From assembly GCA_036937835.1 (NCBI GenBank), contig CM072878.1, positions 5,866,501 to 5,930,500 on the forward strand: a DNA stretch of 64,000 nucleotides. Direction: 5' to 3'. Under the pieces are notes generated by a model. The model made no database searches. It saw only the letters and a program-made list of their open reading frames with translations, and was not told where the DNA came from. The stretch is from Pampus argenteus (Eukaryota; Chordata; Actinopteri; Scombriformes; Stromateidae). A program made the translations under genes and the position numbers. Positions 24,101 through 36,503 of the stretch are shown one piece after another (the first letter of the stretch is position 1; every line of letters starts with the position of its first letter).

Positions 24101-27100
24101 ACCACCACACATAGTTTTCACTCAGAATTACAAACTGGCAGTATGAACAGTTAAAGTTCACACACAGCATTATTTATTTATTTACATTATGGTGTGACTG
24201 TAATCTCTCCACGCTTCACTGGCTTTTTGTGACTCTCCTCCGTCATCCCCCTCCATTTGTGCGGTGTTTCACTGGTTCTGGTTTTCTGAACATCACCACC
24301 TCTACTCTCTCTGGTGTATGTTTACCTAGAGGAAGTGGAGAACCAATGGCCATGCATTTGGTTTGAGTTTGCCTGGTTAAATATACAAATCATTAAATGA
24401 AAATCACTTGCTTCTTACATAATGTCTCGTCTCTCTGTTCCCTCTTTCAGTGGACCGCATTGTGGGTCTGGATAAGGTGTCTGGTATGTCAGAGATGCCC
24501 GGTGCCTTTAAGACCCGCAAAGGCATGTTCCGCACAGTGGGCCAGCTGTACAAGGAGCAGCTGTCCAAGCTCATGGCCACTTTGAGGAACACAAACCCCA
24601 ACTTTGTTCGCTGCATCATCCCCAACCACGAGAAAAAGGTATAAGAGAAATACTGGCATTTATGACACTGCAGAATTGTGCTGGTGCTGTATCTGTTTGC
24701 TGATCAGCAAATAATTCCTCCTTCTCTTTTCTTCTCACCCAGGCTGGTAAACTGGACCCCCACTTGGTTCTGGACCAGCTGAGGTGTAATGGAGTGCTGG
24801 AGGGGATCCGTATCTGCAGACAGGGCTTCCCCAACCGCATCGTCTTCCAGGAGTTCAGACAAAGGTGACAGAATGATGAGCACATTGTTCCCATTGCTTC
24901 TTGCTGTTAGGCAGGTATGTGTCAGAAAAATACAAAATCCTATCATTTCTATGTTTCCAGATATGAAATCCTCACACCCAACGCCATCCCCAAAGGCTTC
25001 ATGGATGGAAAGCAGGCCTGCGTGCTCATGGTGAGAGTGTATTCTAGTTAAGCTCCACAAGTCATAGACGAGACAAATAACTCACAGTGCAGTGGAAGTG
25101 ATCAGTTTCCTGTCCTGTCAGATTAAAAGCCTAGAGCTGGACCCCAACCTGTACCGAATCGGCCAGAGTAAAGTTTTCTTCAGAGCAGGAGTCCTTGCTC
25201 ACCTGGAGGAGGAGAGGGACATGAAGATTACAGACATCATCATCAGTTTCCAGGCCTGGTGCCGAGGCTACGTGGCCCGCAGGTAGGAAGAGACAACCAC
25301 CACATGCTATGCCTTGACTGGTATCGTGATCCTGTTCAGCTACTGACTGAATCATTTGGAGCATAACGTGTGACAACATTTAACCTGCATCACAGCTGTG
25401 ACTCTGGTGAATCCTTTCACATACAGATGAGCAAAGATATCACAATAATCAAAGGAAATAACTTGGTTATTGGTAGATAATATACAAATATAAATTAAAT
25501 TGTGAAACACACATGAATCTTGGTTATTGCTCTACAGGGCTTTCGCCAAGAGACAGCAGCAGCTGACTGCCATGAAGGTGATCCAGAGGAACTGTGCCGC
25601 CTATCTTAAACTCAGGAATTGGCAGTGGTGGAGGCTTTTCACCAAGGTGAACCTCAGTCATCCTCCTACAACATCTTAGTGTACTATACTTTTCACAAGC
25701 TTGTCCTCTCTTTGCACAATCATCCCTTTTGTCTTTTCTAACCCTCCCTTCCCTTCCCTCTTTTTTTTTTTTTTTTTTTTTTACCATTTTGTCATTAGGT
25801 GAAACCCCTGCTGCAAGTCAGCAGGCAGGAGGAGGAGATGCAGGCCAAGGATGAGGAGCTGGTTAAGGTGAAGGAGAAACATCAGTATGCTGAGCAGCAG
25901 CTCCATGAGATGGAGGAGAAACAGCAGCAGGTAAACTTTAAGAAACCACATTCTCAGGTTTATTCTCTGCCCCATGTCGGGAATCTAAATGAAATGTAGA
26001 GTTTAGATTAAACACTATTAACCTCTAGATTAACCACTTTTGACCTCTGACCGATGTTCTACAGCTGAGTCAAGTATTGAGCGTCTTTCTATGTTGATGA
26101 TTTTGCTCTTTTTGCAGCTGAGTGCTGAGAAGCTGGCCCTGCAGGAGCAGCTTCAGGCAGAAACAGAACTGTGTGCTGAGGCTGAAGAGATGAGAGCTCG
26201 TCTGGCAGCCAGGAAGCAAGAGCTAGAGGAGATCCTCCATGACCTGGAGGCCCGCGTGGAGGAGGAGGAAGAGCGTGCCTCTCAGCTCATATCAGAAAAA
26301 AAGAAGATGCAGCAAAACATCGGAGTAAGTAGGGAGAGCGGGAATTACACGTGTGAATCTTTCTGTACACTCACTAATTAAGTAGACACTGTAAACACTT
26401 GATGGCATTGTTACTTTTTGATTTGAGTAAGATAATCCTATTTGTCAGACTTGCCAACCCTGCTTGTGTCATTTATTTGGAAATAGGACTTAGAGCAGCA
26501 GCTGGATGAGGAGGAGGCAGCCAGACAGAAGCTGCAGCTGGAGAAGGTCACCCTGGAAGCCAAGATGAAGAAGATAGAAGAGGATGTCATGGTTCTCGAT
26601 GACCAGAACAACAAACTAACCAAGGTTAGAATGAAAAGAATGATAACTACAGTTTCTCAGTGAATGGACATTGACACACTACTTTTATTTTATTTATATA
26701 TTTTCGCACACTTTTTGACTGCTTGATTTGAATCTTTTTAAATATTTCTATGAAAATAACAAAGGTGTGGGTCATCTGTGAGAATACTTATCATTTACCA
26801 TATTTGTGAATACAGGAGAAGAAGCTGATGGAGGAGAGGATCTCGGAGTTCACAACCAACCTCGCTGAGGAGGAGGAGAAATCCAAGAGCCTGCAGAAAC
26901 TGAAGACCAAACACGAGGCCATGATCACTGACTTGGAAGGTAGGAATACATAATAGGGACATAATGGGCTACTATAGATCCCACTGGTCTTGACAGGAGA
27001 AGGTGTTAAACTTATCTCATATTTGTATTTTTTCTCTTCTGTTAGACCGGCTGCGCAGGGAGGAGAAGCAGCGCCAGGAGCTGGAGAAGAACCGACGCAA

Positions 27101-30100
27101 GCTGGACGGCGACTTCACTGAGATACAGGACCAGATCGCTGAGCTGCAGGCCCAGATCGCTGAGCTCCGTGCCCAACTAGCCAAGAAGGAGGAAGAGCTC
27201 CAGGCAGCTCTGGCCAGGTCTGTATAGTCTCTGCAGCTCATTATTTTGAGTAATTTGGAAGTTGAAAGGTATGCGTTTGTACTTATTGTCCTACATTCAA
27301 TTATTAGTAAGTCAGTAATATTGATAATATTGCATTCCCCAGCGTCTGCTCCATTACTCATTTTCTTTCTGGCCTACTCCCTGCAGGATTGAAGAGGAAG
27401 CAGCACAGAAGAACTTGGCCCAAAAAAAGATCCGTGAGATGGAGGCTCAGCTCTCTGAGCTCCAGGAGGATTTGGAGTTGGAGAGGCAGGCCCGCACCAA
27501 GGCAGAGAAACACCGCCGAGACCTGGGAGAAGAGCTGGAGGCCCTCAAGACTGAGCTGGAGGACACTCTGGATTCCACCGCTGCTCAGCAAGAACTGAGG
27601 TAAACATGTTTGTTATAACTCATAGCTGGAACTGTACACACTTCTGTCCATCACATTATGTGGCATTACTAATTACTACTAATACTGTACTAATCTGTAT
27701 CCAATTTGAGGCCATTTTATATCTGGACCTAAACAGATTAACCTCTCCTCTTCCCTGCTCAGGAGCAAACGTGAGACAGAGGTGGCCCATCTTAAAAAGA
27801 CTCTGGATGAAGAGGCCAAAGTCCACGAACAGCAGCTGGTTGAGATGAGACAGAAACACGGTCAAGCCTTCGACGAGCTAAATGAGCAGCTGGAGCAGGC
27901 TAAGAGGGTAATTTAAGTCTTTTTTTGTTTTTTCTTAAAAAGCTTTCTATTCACCTTAATTTCTTTTCTTTTTTTTTTGGTTTGATTTCTCCTTAATGCT
28001 TGTTTTGTCTTTTTGCTTGTCCCTCCCCACAGAACAAAGTGTCAATGGAGAAGGCTAAGCAGGCTCTAGAGTCTGAGAGGAACGAGCTCACCATTGAGTT
28101 GCAGTCGCTGATGCAGGGTAAAGGAGAATCAGAGCATCGCAGGAAGAAGGCTGAGGCTCAGGTCCAGGAGCTGCAGCTCAAACATTCAGAGACTGAGCGC
28201 CAAAGGTTGGAGCTGGCTGAGAAACTGTCCAAAGTGCAGGTACTTTATGTGCTAACATTGCTAAATGCTAAGTCAAAGCCTTAATTAACTGATTATTCTA
28301 TTCAGTGCAAATGTACACGTCTATACAAACTGAAAACCTACTAGATTGTTTGTCTTTTCTATTCAGTGGTTTACTTGTTTGTCCTTTTTGTCCACAGGCT
28401 GAACTGGATAATGTGAGTGGTATGCTGAGTGAGGTGGAGGGCAAGTCCATCAAGGCAGCCAAAGACTGCTCTACTGTGGAGTCTCAGCTGCAGGATGTTC
28501 AGGTACACAGAACACACACACATACTTCATACCTTATGGCCTCCTACATGTTCAGAGATGACACTGCTGAGGTCTAAATAAAGATTTGATATGACCAATT
28601 GTTGTGAAACAACAGGCAAAGCAAAGAGATTCATTCACTTCAGTTTCAGATTAGTCTGCTAATAATAATTCAGTTTTACATGTTTGTCTTTGTTTACAAC
28701 AGGAACTACTCCAGGAAGAGACACGCCAGAAACTGTCACTGGGCACACGTATGCGCCAGCTGGAGGACGAACAGAATAACTTGAAAGAGCAGCTCGAGGA
28801 AGAAGAAGAAGCCAAGAGGAATGTAGAGAAGCAGCTTCAAACAGTGCAGGCTCAGGTACGGAAAAACTGCTGTTAACTTAGAAGTTTGGACCAATAGGTT
28901 AGACTTGTTGACTAGCTACAAGTAAAGTAAATATGTTTAGAGAAAAGTGATTTGACAATTTAACAGCAAAAGTTATGTTAAATGACATTTATTAACTCAT
29001 AATTAAAAACTGGTGTTTAAAGCTTGCGGAAATGAAGAAGAAGCTGGAGCAGGATGCAGGTTGTCTGGAGAGTGCTGAAGAAGGAAAGAAGAGGTTCCAA
29101 AGGGACCTTGAATCAACAAACCAGCGCCTGGAGGAGAAATGCGCAGCCTATGAGAAGTTGGACAAAACCAAGACACGTCTCCAGCAGGAATTGGACGACC
29201 TGCTAGTAGATCAGGACCACCTCCGACAGATTGTCTCCAACCTGGAGAAGAAGCAGAAGAAGTTTGACCAGGTGAGGACACATTTTTACTTTTTATAGAG
29301 TTCCAGTCACGTCTGTGTGTTTATTTCATCTCCACAAACTATTTATTTAAACACTATCGTCCTGTTTTTTTCCAGATGCTGGCAGAGGAGAAGAATATCT
29401 CTGCGCGCTATGCAGAGGAACGTGACCGTGCTGAAGCTGAGGCGCGTGAGAAGGAGACCCGTGCTCTGGCTTTAACCCGCGAGCTTGAATCCTTGATGGA
29501 CATGAAGGATGAACTGGACCGCAACAACAAACTCCTGCGGGCTGAAATGGAGGACCTAGTGTCCTCTAAGGACGATGTTGGAAAGAGTGTAAGTGGATAC
29601 AATTTGCTTTCAGAGGTGTTTTGTGCACTTAAAATCGCGTCTGTGTCCTCCTCGTCATTACAAATCTCACCTAGTCCCACCTCCATCCTGTCCCGCAGGT
29701 GCACGAGCTTGAGAAGTCTAAACGTGCAATGGAGCAGCAGCTGGAGGAGATGAAGACTCAGCTGGAGGAGCTGGAGGACGAGCTGCAGGCCACAGAGGAC
29801 GCCAAGCTGCGTCTGGAGGTCAACATGCAGGCCATGAAGGCTCAGTACGAGAGAGACCTGGCAGGACGCGACGAGATGGGCGAGGAGAAGAAGAGGGCTC
29901 TGGTCAAACAGGTACCGATAAAATCAACGTGCTCTTCTCGTTTCTGTCATCAGGAGAGTCCGAAAAAAATAGGTTAAATTAGATTGTGTGATGTAATCTT
30001 GTGTGGGATTGCATCTCCCATGTTTAGAAATAATGTCTTGCACTAATCTTAAAAATCTGCTGCTGCAGTAGATGTATTTTCATTGACTGTAAACTAAAAT

Positions 30101-32288
30101 GCTATGTCAGTCACTGTGTAATTGACTAATTAGAAATCAGTGATGGTTTAACAAAAATATGGATACCTTTTGTGTAAGAATTAAAAATGTCATGGACATT
30201 GACATTGCTAAAGAGGTTGTAAGCAAGCTGTTGCTTGGCTGAAATGAAATGTGCCGCCCTTCAGGTCCGGGAGATGGAGATGGAGCTAGAGGATGAGAGG
30301 AAGCAGCGCTCTGCAGCTATCGCAGCGCGCAAGAAGCTGGAGCTTGACCTGAAGGAGCTGGAGGCGGGCATCGACATGGCCAACAAGAACCGTGACGAAG
30401 CCCTCAAGCAGCTGAAGAAACTCCAGGTGAGTCATGTTGAAATATCTTCAAACAAAAATGCTCTGAGTCTTTGACCACTATGCATATTGTTTGTTCCCAG
30501 TCTCCTCTGACTGCCTTTTGCACCTTCTTTTTGTTCTCAGGCCCAGATGAAGGACCTTGTCAGGGAGCTGGAGGACACTCGCATGTCCAGAGAGGAGATT
30601 CTTGCCCAGAGCAAGGAGACCGAGAAGAAGTTGAAGGCCATGGAGGCTGATATGCTCCAGATGCAGGAGGTCAGAATGCATACCTCCTTAACTTTCTTTT
30701 GCAGCAGACCGCGCCTTTTAACCACTTACTACCTGTAACTCTGAACTCATTCAAGCGCATTCATCCCTGTGCAGGAGCTGGCTGCTGCAGAGCGAGTGAA
30801 GAGACAGGCTCAGCAGGAGAGAGACGAACTGCAGGATGAGATCAATAACCAGGCTGCCAAGAAGTAAGACGACTGTCAAGTGCAATCACAATGCTATCAG
30901 CTGTGTGACCCGCTTTTTTTTTGTAACCCTACATCATCACTACTCTCGCCCCCACTTCTGTACATTTTATTTCAGTGCTCAGATTGCAGAGGAGAGGAGA
31001 CGGCTGGAGGCTCGCATTGCACAGCTGGAGGAAGAGCTGGAGGAGGAGCAGTGCAACACTGAGCTGGTCAACGACAGGCTGAAGAAAGCAATGTTGCAGG
31101 TGTGTATACTCACAACCCCGTAAGAGTTGTGAGTTTGATATGAAGTTCTTTAGGAAACAGTGGATTTTAAGTGATTAAATGCTGACGTAATATTAATCGA
31201 CAAGTGTTGAGCACAAACTGTCCCACTTGTTCCTAGACTGACCAGATGAACGTGGAGCTGGCTGCAGAGCGCAGTACCTCTCAGCGTGTCGAAGGGGCTC
31301 GTGCCCAGCTGGAGCGTCAGAACAAGGAGCTGAAACTGAAGCTGCAGGAGCTGGAGGGCACAGTCAAATCCAAGTACAAGGCCAATATGGCCGCCCTGGA
31401 AGCAAAGATCATTCAGCTGGAGGAACAGCTGGACATCGAGACTAGGTGAAGAGAACAGAGAAGAGAACAATTTCATAAATTGTTTCACAAATGCTTACAA
31501 AATACCAGGGGTATTTGAATTCTATAAGTATTAAAATATTCTCAAGATCTCATGGTACAGATGTTTTGTTGGGGTTACACAACTTACAGTGTGTGATTTT
31601 GGAGAACATCTTTAGCCTGACCAACGTTGTGTTCTTGATTCAGGGAGAGGCAGGGTGCCACCAAGCTCGTGAGGCGCACAGAGAAGAAACTGAAGGAAGT
31701 CATCCTGCAGGTGGACGACGAGAGACGCAACACAGAGCAGTACAAAGACCAGGTCAGATCACCATAGACTATATCTGTTTTATTAAGGTCGGTGTTGCAT
31801 ACTTGTAGCCTACATTTAGGAGAAAGAATATCTGTACATCTTACTTTATCCATGCTCGTTTGTATACTGTAGGTGGACAAGTTGAACTCTCGTATGAAGC
31901 AGCTGAAGCGTCAGCTGGAGGAGGCTGAGGAAGAGGCTCAGAGAGCCAACGCCAACAGAAGGAAACTGCAGAGAGAGCTGGAAGACGCCACAGAGTCGGC
32001 AGATGCCATGAACCGTGAAGTCACCAGCCTCAAGAGCAAGCTCAGGTGGGCAAAGACGTAGCTTTTCTGCAGCTCGTTACCCCTACAGCACGGTTAACCT
32101 ACTTGAAATTAGTGCAATTATGTGCAATAGTAATAAGTGCCAATGCATCTTTTTTATTTATTTTTTTATTTATTTCCAGGCGTGGCGACCTCCCCTTTAC
32201 CATGCGCCGCATTGTTGCCCGCGCTGGCGTTGAAAGCGACGAGGAGGGGGAGCCCAAGCCTGAGACCCCCGAGTCTAAGCCTGAATGA
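15181..32288 (+). CDS. myh9: Non-muscle myosin II heavy chain (myosin-9 type), 39 coding exons
   Basis: Actin-based ATPase motor heavy chain of non-muscle myosin IIA. It dimerises, binds essential and regulatory light chains, and assembles bipolar filaments for cytokinesis, adhesion and cell shape. Joining 39 exons with canonical GT-AG borders keeps one frame and gives about 1953 residues (human MYH9 has 1960). Visible features: P-loop GESGAGKT (172-179), switch I NDNSSRF (227-233), switch II DIAGFEIFE (450-458), reactive-cysteine region with C690 and C700, two IQ motifs (about 782-829), a long heptad coiled coil, and a short non-helical tail. The rod end RRGDLPF and acidic SDEE tail favour MYH9 over MYH10 (RRGGPISF) and MYH14 (RRGPLTF). 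The start is the ATG five bases after the splice acceptor, in context ccaccATG, and the N-terminus MSDADKFLYVD fits the family. Teleosts have two myh9 copies; I cannot tell a from b. Confidence 0.93.
15508..16936 (+). other. myh9: myh9 intron 2
   Basis: A 1.4 kb intron between the first two coding exons. I see only unremarkable AT-rich sequence and short homopolymers. Confidence 0.8.
17094..18324 (+). other. myh9: myh9 intron 3
   Basis: A 1.2 kb intron preceding the 28-bp exon at 18325-18352. No other feature is recognised. Confidence 0.8.
19094..19279. repeat. Perfect 17-bp inverted repeat, possible MITE
   Basis: The arm at 19094-19110 (aacagcggtgcagattt) is exactly complementary to 19263-19279. 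The 152-bp spacer shows no coding potential. The size fits a miniature inverted-repeat element, but I see no clear target-site duplication. Confidence 0.5.
20174..20270. repeat. TAGCTACCTAG tandem repeat with a 17-bp palindrome
   Basis: Three near-identical copies of tttagctacctag lie at 20174-20220. The last (20204-20220) is exactly complementary to 20254-20270 across an AT-rich 33-bp loop containing TATA and AAAT runs. Confidence 0.8.
23312..24450 (+). other. myh9: myh9 intron at the loop 2 position
   Basis: A 1.1 kb intron splitting WKDV at the actin-binding loop 2. In MYH10 a neural cassette exon (B2) is known at about this place. I see no short in-frame exon with good splice sites here, but a cassette exon cannot be excluded by eye. 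Confidence 0.75.
25538..32288 (+). other. myh9: myh9 exons encoding second IQ motif, coiled-coil rod and tail
   Basis: Exons: 25538-25646, 25799-25930, 26118-26324, 26487-26624, 26816-26939, 27046-27217, 27387-27599, 27763-27907, 28033-28239, 28398-28502, 28703-28855, 29023-29271, 29376-29588, 29699-29911, 30265-30426, 30541-30669, 30775-30863, 30976-31099, 31237-31445, 31644-31752, 31873-32045, 32180-32288. After the IQ2 segment the protein is a continuous heptad coiled coil from about residue 836 to 1917. The last exon encodes the 36-residue non-helical tail. S1937 in the tail sits in an SDEE context like the known casein kinase 2 site of human myosin-9. The segment across the 30863/30976 junction (NNQAAKNAQIAEE) differs most from mammalian MYH9. 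Confidence 0.92.
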
Positions 32289-33797
32289 ACAGCCACAGTG
32301 CCACCTGACATTACTTAGACTATTGAACTGCATCATAAATAGATTGACCCAAACACACATATGAACACACATTACTGTACCTACTGAACGGAGAGAAACG
32401 CAAACAAAAGAATGTTGTTGAAACTAGAGACAGGGACCAAGTATAGTCCTGTGACAGTCTGATCTCTTTAACACTGACAATCTATGCATTCTTAATACAC
32501 CTTCACACAAACACAAACAAGTAAACCCGGACAATCTCTATGCTGACAAATAGACACACATTATGTTTTGGGCCAAATCTTTCTCTTCATTTTTCATTCT
32601 CTGGGAAAAAGAAAATGATATTTTTATAAGGAAACATTCCAGTTATAATAGTCCTGATTGTAGGATCTATTTTTCTAATTGAAGAACGAGAAAACGTAAA
32701 TGAAGAATGATTACTGGAAGGGGACCAAAGTGATATCTCAATCTATAGAATTGTATTTTATGCAGAAGTTTTTATAATGGTTAAGAATGGAAGTGCTACG
32801 TTTATATTATAGCTCTTGCTCATCCTCTTGCCTTTATAATGAAGGTTTATATGCTGAAATGTATTCTATCAATTTAGCTGCAGTTAGTACGCGACACGTG
32901 ACTATGCTTTTGGGCTTAACAATTCAATATATGCACGTTTCATGTGAAAGTCAGATTTCAAGTAATGCATTTGGGGACTTATTGACATATACTGAAGGCA
33001 TTTCATTGTGACTGTGCGGAAATTTCTTAATTTTGCACTGATAAAAAAAACAAAAAAAAACAAACAAACTTTAGCCTGGCTGTTATAAACCACTGCATAT
33101 GGGTGTTTCGTAGAAACACTGAAGAAGCTCAGACGTTTTGGAAAGACTGTGCACATGCCTATGTAGTAAGTGCACAGAATGCCAACACACTAAGGCCTTA
33201 AATGCAGCTGAATTCTACTGGGCAGGGTTGACGGCTTTCTTTTTTTCTGGACATCATTGATTTTTTTTTTTTTTTTAATGTTTATCATTATCAGTGTTTT
33301 TGGTCATGTTCAGGGTAAAGCTTAATAAATGGGTGGTGGGGTAGTTTATTACTCGCAGCACACACTGTATTCGCAGGGCACAGCTTGTTGAGAAAGGGGG
33401 AGCTGAGGTTCCAAAACAAAAGGCGGACTACTTAGATCTAGAGGCATATTTCATCACTGTAACCTATCTGCTATACTCTGACTGGCACATAGGGCTCAAT
33501 GTAGACATGGGGAGTATGAGAAGATGATGATCAGCTCTTTAAACCCCTCGCAGGCTGTGCTCAGGGGCGACTTTTGGGCTCACACTGCTGGGAAGTGAGA
33601 GGAACGTGTTGTTACTAAATAATAATGGCTCACAATTAAAAGGATTGCTCTCTTTCTCACTTGGAAAGAAAGTTTGGAAATTTGGAAAAAAGTAAGAGAA
33701 ACTGCATCTCCTCAATTATTTTGTAATGTTTGTCTGTCTTCACCTCTGGAATGGAACCCATGTTGGAACAATGCTGGTGTTTGGTATTGCAATTAAA
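32289..33797 (+). other. myh9: myh9 3' untranslated region
   Basis: AT-rich sequence after the stop at 32286-32288. Two polyadenylation signals are present: AATAAA at 33324-33329 and ATTAAA at 33792-33797, the latter followed by a GT-rich element. The implied 3'UTR is 1.05 or 1.5 kb. Confidence 0.6.
33792..33797 (+). terminator. myh9: Likely distal polyadenylation signal of myh9
   Basis: ATTAAA followed about 25 bases later by a T/G-rich stretch (tggccatctgtgtctttgt). The proximal AATAAA at 33324-33329 is an alternative. Confidence 0.5.
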
Positions 33798-33810
33798 GAG
33801 GCTTTCTAAA

Positions 33811-34440
33811 CTGCTACATGGTGGCCATCTGTGTCTTTGTAATTATTTCATACCGATGTTTGTTTGTTTTTTTGCTGGGTTTTTAAGTCCAAAGACCAGG
33901 GGTTAAGAGATAAGTAACCTCAATTAGTCCAAAACTCCATTCTGGAGGCCTGAGTCGTTTTTTAATGAAATGGTGCATGTTCACCAGCAGAGGGCAGTCA
34001 GACTGCAGCCATTTGTTTCTGTTCTTACCAGCTCACAATTGTTGGTTGCACTGCAACTTTAGAACAAAAACTTTTATTCGTTGATTGATGAAGTAACATG
34101 GGTTTCCTAATATGTTTATAACATTTTTTTACATCTACATATTTTAAGCATATTTATTTTTAAGCTTATATTTATTTTACACTATATTTAGCTACTTTGT
34201 TACGGGCAACTATAATGCTAATGTAACCCTCTGAGAAAACGTGTTTGACACCCCTTTAGAGTCTGAAGTGTCTAAACTTTTTTTTACTTTGAACTCATCA
34301 CATTGTCACCTACTATTTTAATTAGTTTGATATTGTTAGTCTTTAGGATCAAGGATCTATATTGAAGGAGGTTGTACAAACAATTGTACATGCAGACAGG
34401 TGCTCCAATATTACAAACATCATCAAAACAATAAATAAAT
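33811..34440. other. Intergenic DNA between myh9 and a LINE fragment
   Basis: AT-rich, with no coding potential or recognisable repeat. Confidence 0.6.
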
Positions 34441-34445
34441 AAATT

Positions 34446-35350
34446 ATCTTCTTTTCTTTTCGGCTTTTCCCTTCAGGGTTTGCCACAGCGAATCAGTCTT
34501 CTGTATCCTCTCTCACCAACTACCTTCATGTCCTCTTTCACTACATCCATATATCTCCTCTTTGGTCCTCCTCTAGACCTCCTGCTTGCCAGTTCGAAAC
34601 TCAGCATCCTTCTACCAAGATATTCACTGTCTCTCCTCTGGACATGTCTGAACCATCTCAGTCTGGCCTCTCTGACTTTATCTCCAAAACCTCTAACGTG
34701 CTGTATTTTCCTCAGTGGTTCTGTCTCTAGACCGAACAACATCGCTGGTCTCGCCACAGTTTTGTACACCTGTCCTTTCATTTTAGCTGAAACTCCACCT
34801 CTTCTCCCTGTAACCTCCCTTTTCCACTCAGATCCCTCTCAGTCACTCACATGTACTCCATCTTGCTGCGGCTAACCTTCATTCCTCTCCTTTCCAGGGC
34901 AAACCTCCACCTCTCTAGCTTCTCCTCCACCTCTTCCCTGCTCTCACTACAGATCACAATGTCATCTGCAAACATCATAGAGATTCCTGTCTAACCTCGT
35001 CTGCCATCCTGTCCATCACCATAGTGAACAAGAAGGGGCTCAGAGCTGATCCCTGATGCAGTCCCACCTCCGCCTTGAACTCCTCTGCCACACCTACAGC
35101 ACACCTCACCACTGTCTCACAGCCCTCATACATGTCCTGCACCACTCTAACATACTTCTCTGCCACTCAAGACTTCATCATACAATACCACAGTTCCTCT
35201 CTGGGCACTCTGTCATAAGCTTTCTCCAGATCTACAAAGACACAGTGAAGCTCCCTCTGACCTTCTCTGTACTTCTCTATCAACATCCTCAAAGCAAATA
35301 CTGCACCTGCTCACAGATGCTCACTACCCTTAGTCTAGCTTCAACTACTC
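34446..35350 (-). mobile_element. 5'-truncated, decayed non-LTR retrotransposon (RTE-like)
   Basis: Read on the - strand, two frames give a reverse-transcriptase segment with VGLHQGSALSPFLFTMVMDR (35166-34975) and a downstream segment with EARLRWFRHVQRRDSEYLGRRML (in 34781-34473), typical of the C-terminal part of RTE-like LINEs of fish. Between them are frame breaks. The 3' end lies near 34446 and is flanked by an AAAT-type simple repeat at 34428-34442. No intact ORF remains. The clade name is from memory of the motif. Confidence 0.75.
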
Positions 35351-35419
35351 TTCAACTGTACAAATATGTGCTTATTTCACCTGTCAAGTAATCATTTAAC
35401 TAATTTAAGTAACAAGCCG

Positions 35420-35707
35420 CACGTCACAGTCGGTCAGCTGGAGAACCAATGAGAAGCCAGCATCTGCTAGATGGGCGGGACTTTCTCACAGTTACGTTTG
35501 CCTCGTCGTTGAAACAGGAACCGGCCGGTTTAACTTGTCAATGAGGCGGCAGGTAATCAGTCACTTTCTATGTTGTAGCTCCTGTGTAGAGAGGGGGTTC
35601 AGGTTTGTTTGTGTAATAGTCATTCCAGTCGGTCGGGCGGATTTCTGCAGATATTTAACCTCTTCGCTCGGACGGAAAGGAAAACTTTACGGCGACGAAA
35701 TATCAAG
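35420..35707 (+). promoter_or_regulatory. slc25a38: Probable slc25a38 promoter and 5' leader exon
   Basis: A GC-richer block with a CCAAT box (35446-35450) and a GC box (GGGCGG, 35473-35478). It is followed by two possible splice donors: gcggcag|gtaatc (exon end 35552) and atcaag|gtgcgc (exon end 35707). The start-codon exon has its own acceptor at 36383-36384, which implies an upstream non-coding exon. Which donor is used is not decidable here. Confidence 0.5.
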
Positions 35708-36029
35708 GTGCGCAGCTCTGTCTGAGGAAGAAGAGAAGACCGAATCATTTCTGTGTTTACTGGCTAGTTCTGTAATTAATGATGCAATTATCTTAGCAGT
35801 GTCACCAGACTTGTTATATCCGCCATACTTCAGACATTTCTATGAGGTTATGATTTAATAATTGTGGCACCGCATCAGCCCCCGTGACCATGTATTAAGA
35901 AACCTACGGCACTGTGTTAAGAAAGCACCTGAGCTTTGCTTCTGTCTGGTTAAATGGTTGAGCTGCATCTAATTAAATATATTGGAGGTATTAGGTTGAT
36001 AAGGTAATGCTGTGCTGGATCCATCCTGA

Positions 36030-36031
<2 letters not shown>

Positions 36032-36064
<33 letters not shown>
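36032..36064. repeat. (CA)n microsatellite
   Basis: About 16 CA units in the leader intron of slc25a38. Confidence 0.95.
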
Positions 36065-36071
<7 letters not shown>

Positions 36072-36503
36072 ACTCATTGCATTAGTTCATGTGTCCATTC
36101 TCTCCTTTGTAAAACATGCAGCAGGGTAATGTGCACCAGATCCATACTCATCCTAATATGTTGCACAGTGATCAGTTAATGAGTAGCTGTGTGTTGTGTG
36201 GTGTGATCTCAAATAGGAAACACAACGTGGGTCAGGTGATTTGTGTATTTAATCTGCTCTGTGTGAGTGATCAGCAGCAGCCTGATACAGACCGTATGTC
36301 TGTCCACATGCTCCAGCATCTCTGTATGTGTGTCAACAGAAGAACAAATTCTGCAACTTCTTTCTTTCTTTCTCTTCTCGATAGGAGTGATTTGCAAACG
36401 TTGCCAAGTGGACCGAAGCTCAGTGAAGACTGACGAGCGGAGGGAAAACAGAACATTTTGTGTGCTGAAAAAACTTTGTTCCTTCTCATTATCTTCCTGA
36501 ACT

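Larger units (their letters stand above)
15181..25282 (+). other. myh9: myh9 exons encoding the motor head and first IQ motif
   Basis: Coding exons by splice sites and unbroken frame: 15181-15507, 16937-17093, 18325-18352 (28 bp), 18523-18616, 20926-21018, 21121-21184, 21333-21431, 21602-21745, 21843-21938, 22113-22384, 22492-22665, 22849-23022, 23197-23311, 24451-24638, 24743-24864, 24961-25030, 25122-25282. The order is SH3-like N-terminus, P-loop (exon 18523), switch I (exon 20926), switch II (end of exon 22113), loop 2 (across the 23311/24451 junction), SH1/SH2 helices (exon 24743), converter, and start of the lever arm. Loop 1 joins directly as DQGELE, with no extra cassette exon evident. 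The sequence is very close to human MYH9 as I remember it; divergence is mostly in the first 60 residues. Confidence 0.92.

Noticed and set aside
15181..32288. Assignment of the myosin as MYH10, MYH11 or MYH14
   Set aside because: The rod end RRGDLPF, the SDEE tail and the rod text (GTVKSKYKA, VDDERRNTEQYKDQ) match MYH9; MYH10 ends RRGGPISF and MYH14 RRGPLTF.
34473..34781. A possible small - strand gene
   Set aside because: Its text (EARLRWFRHVQRRDSEYLGRRML) is the LINE C-terminal region, and the upstream RT part is frame-broken.
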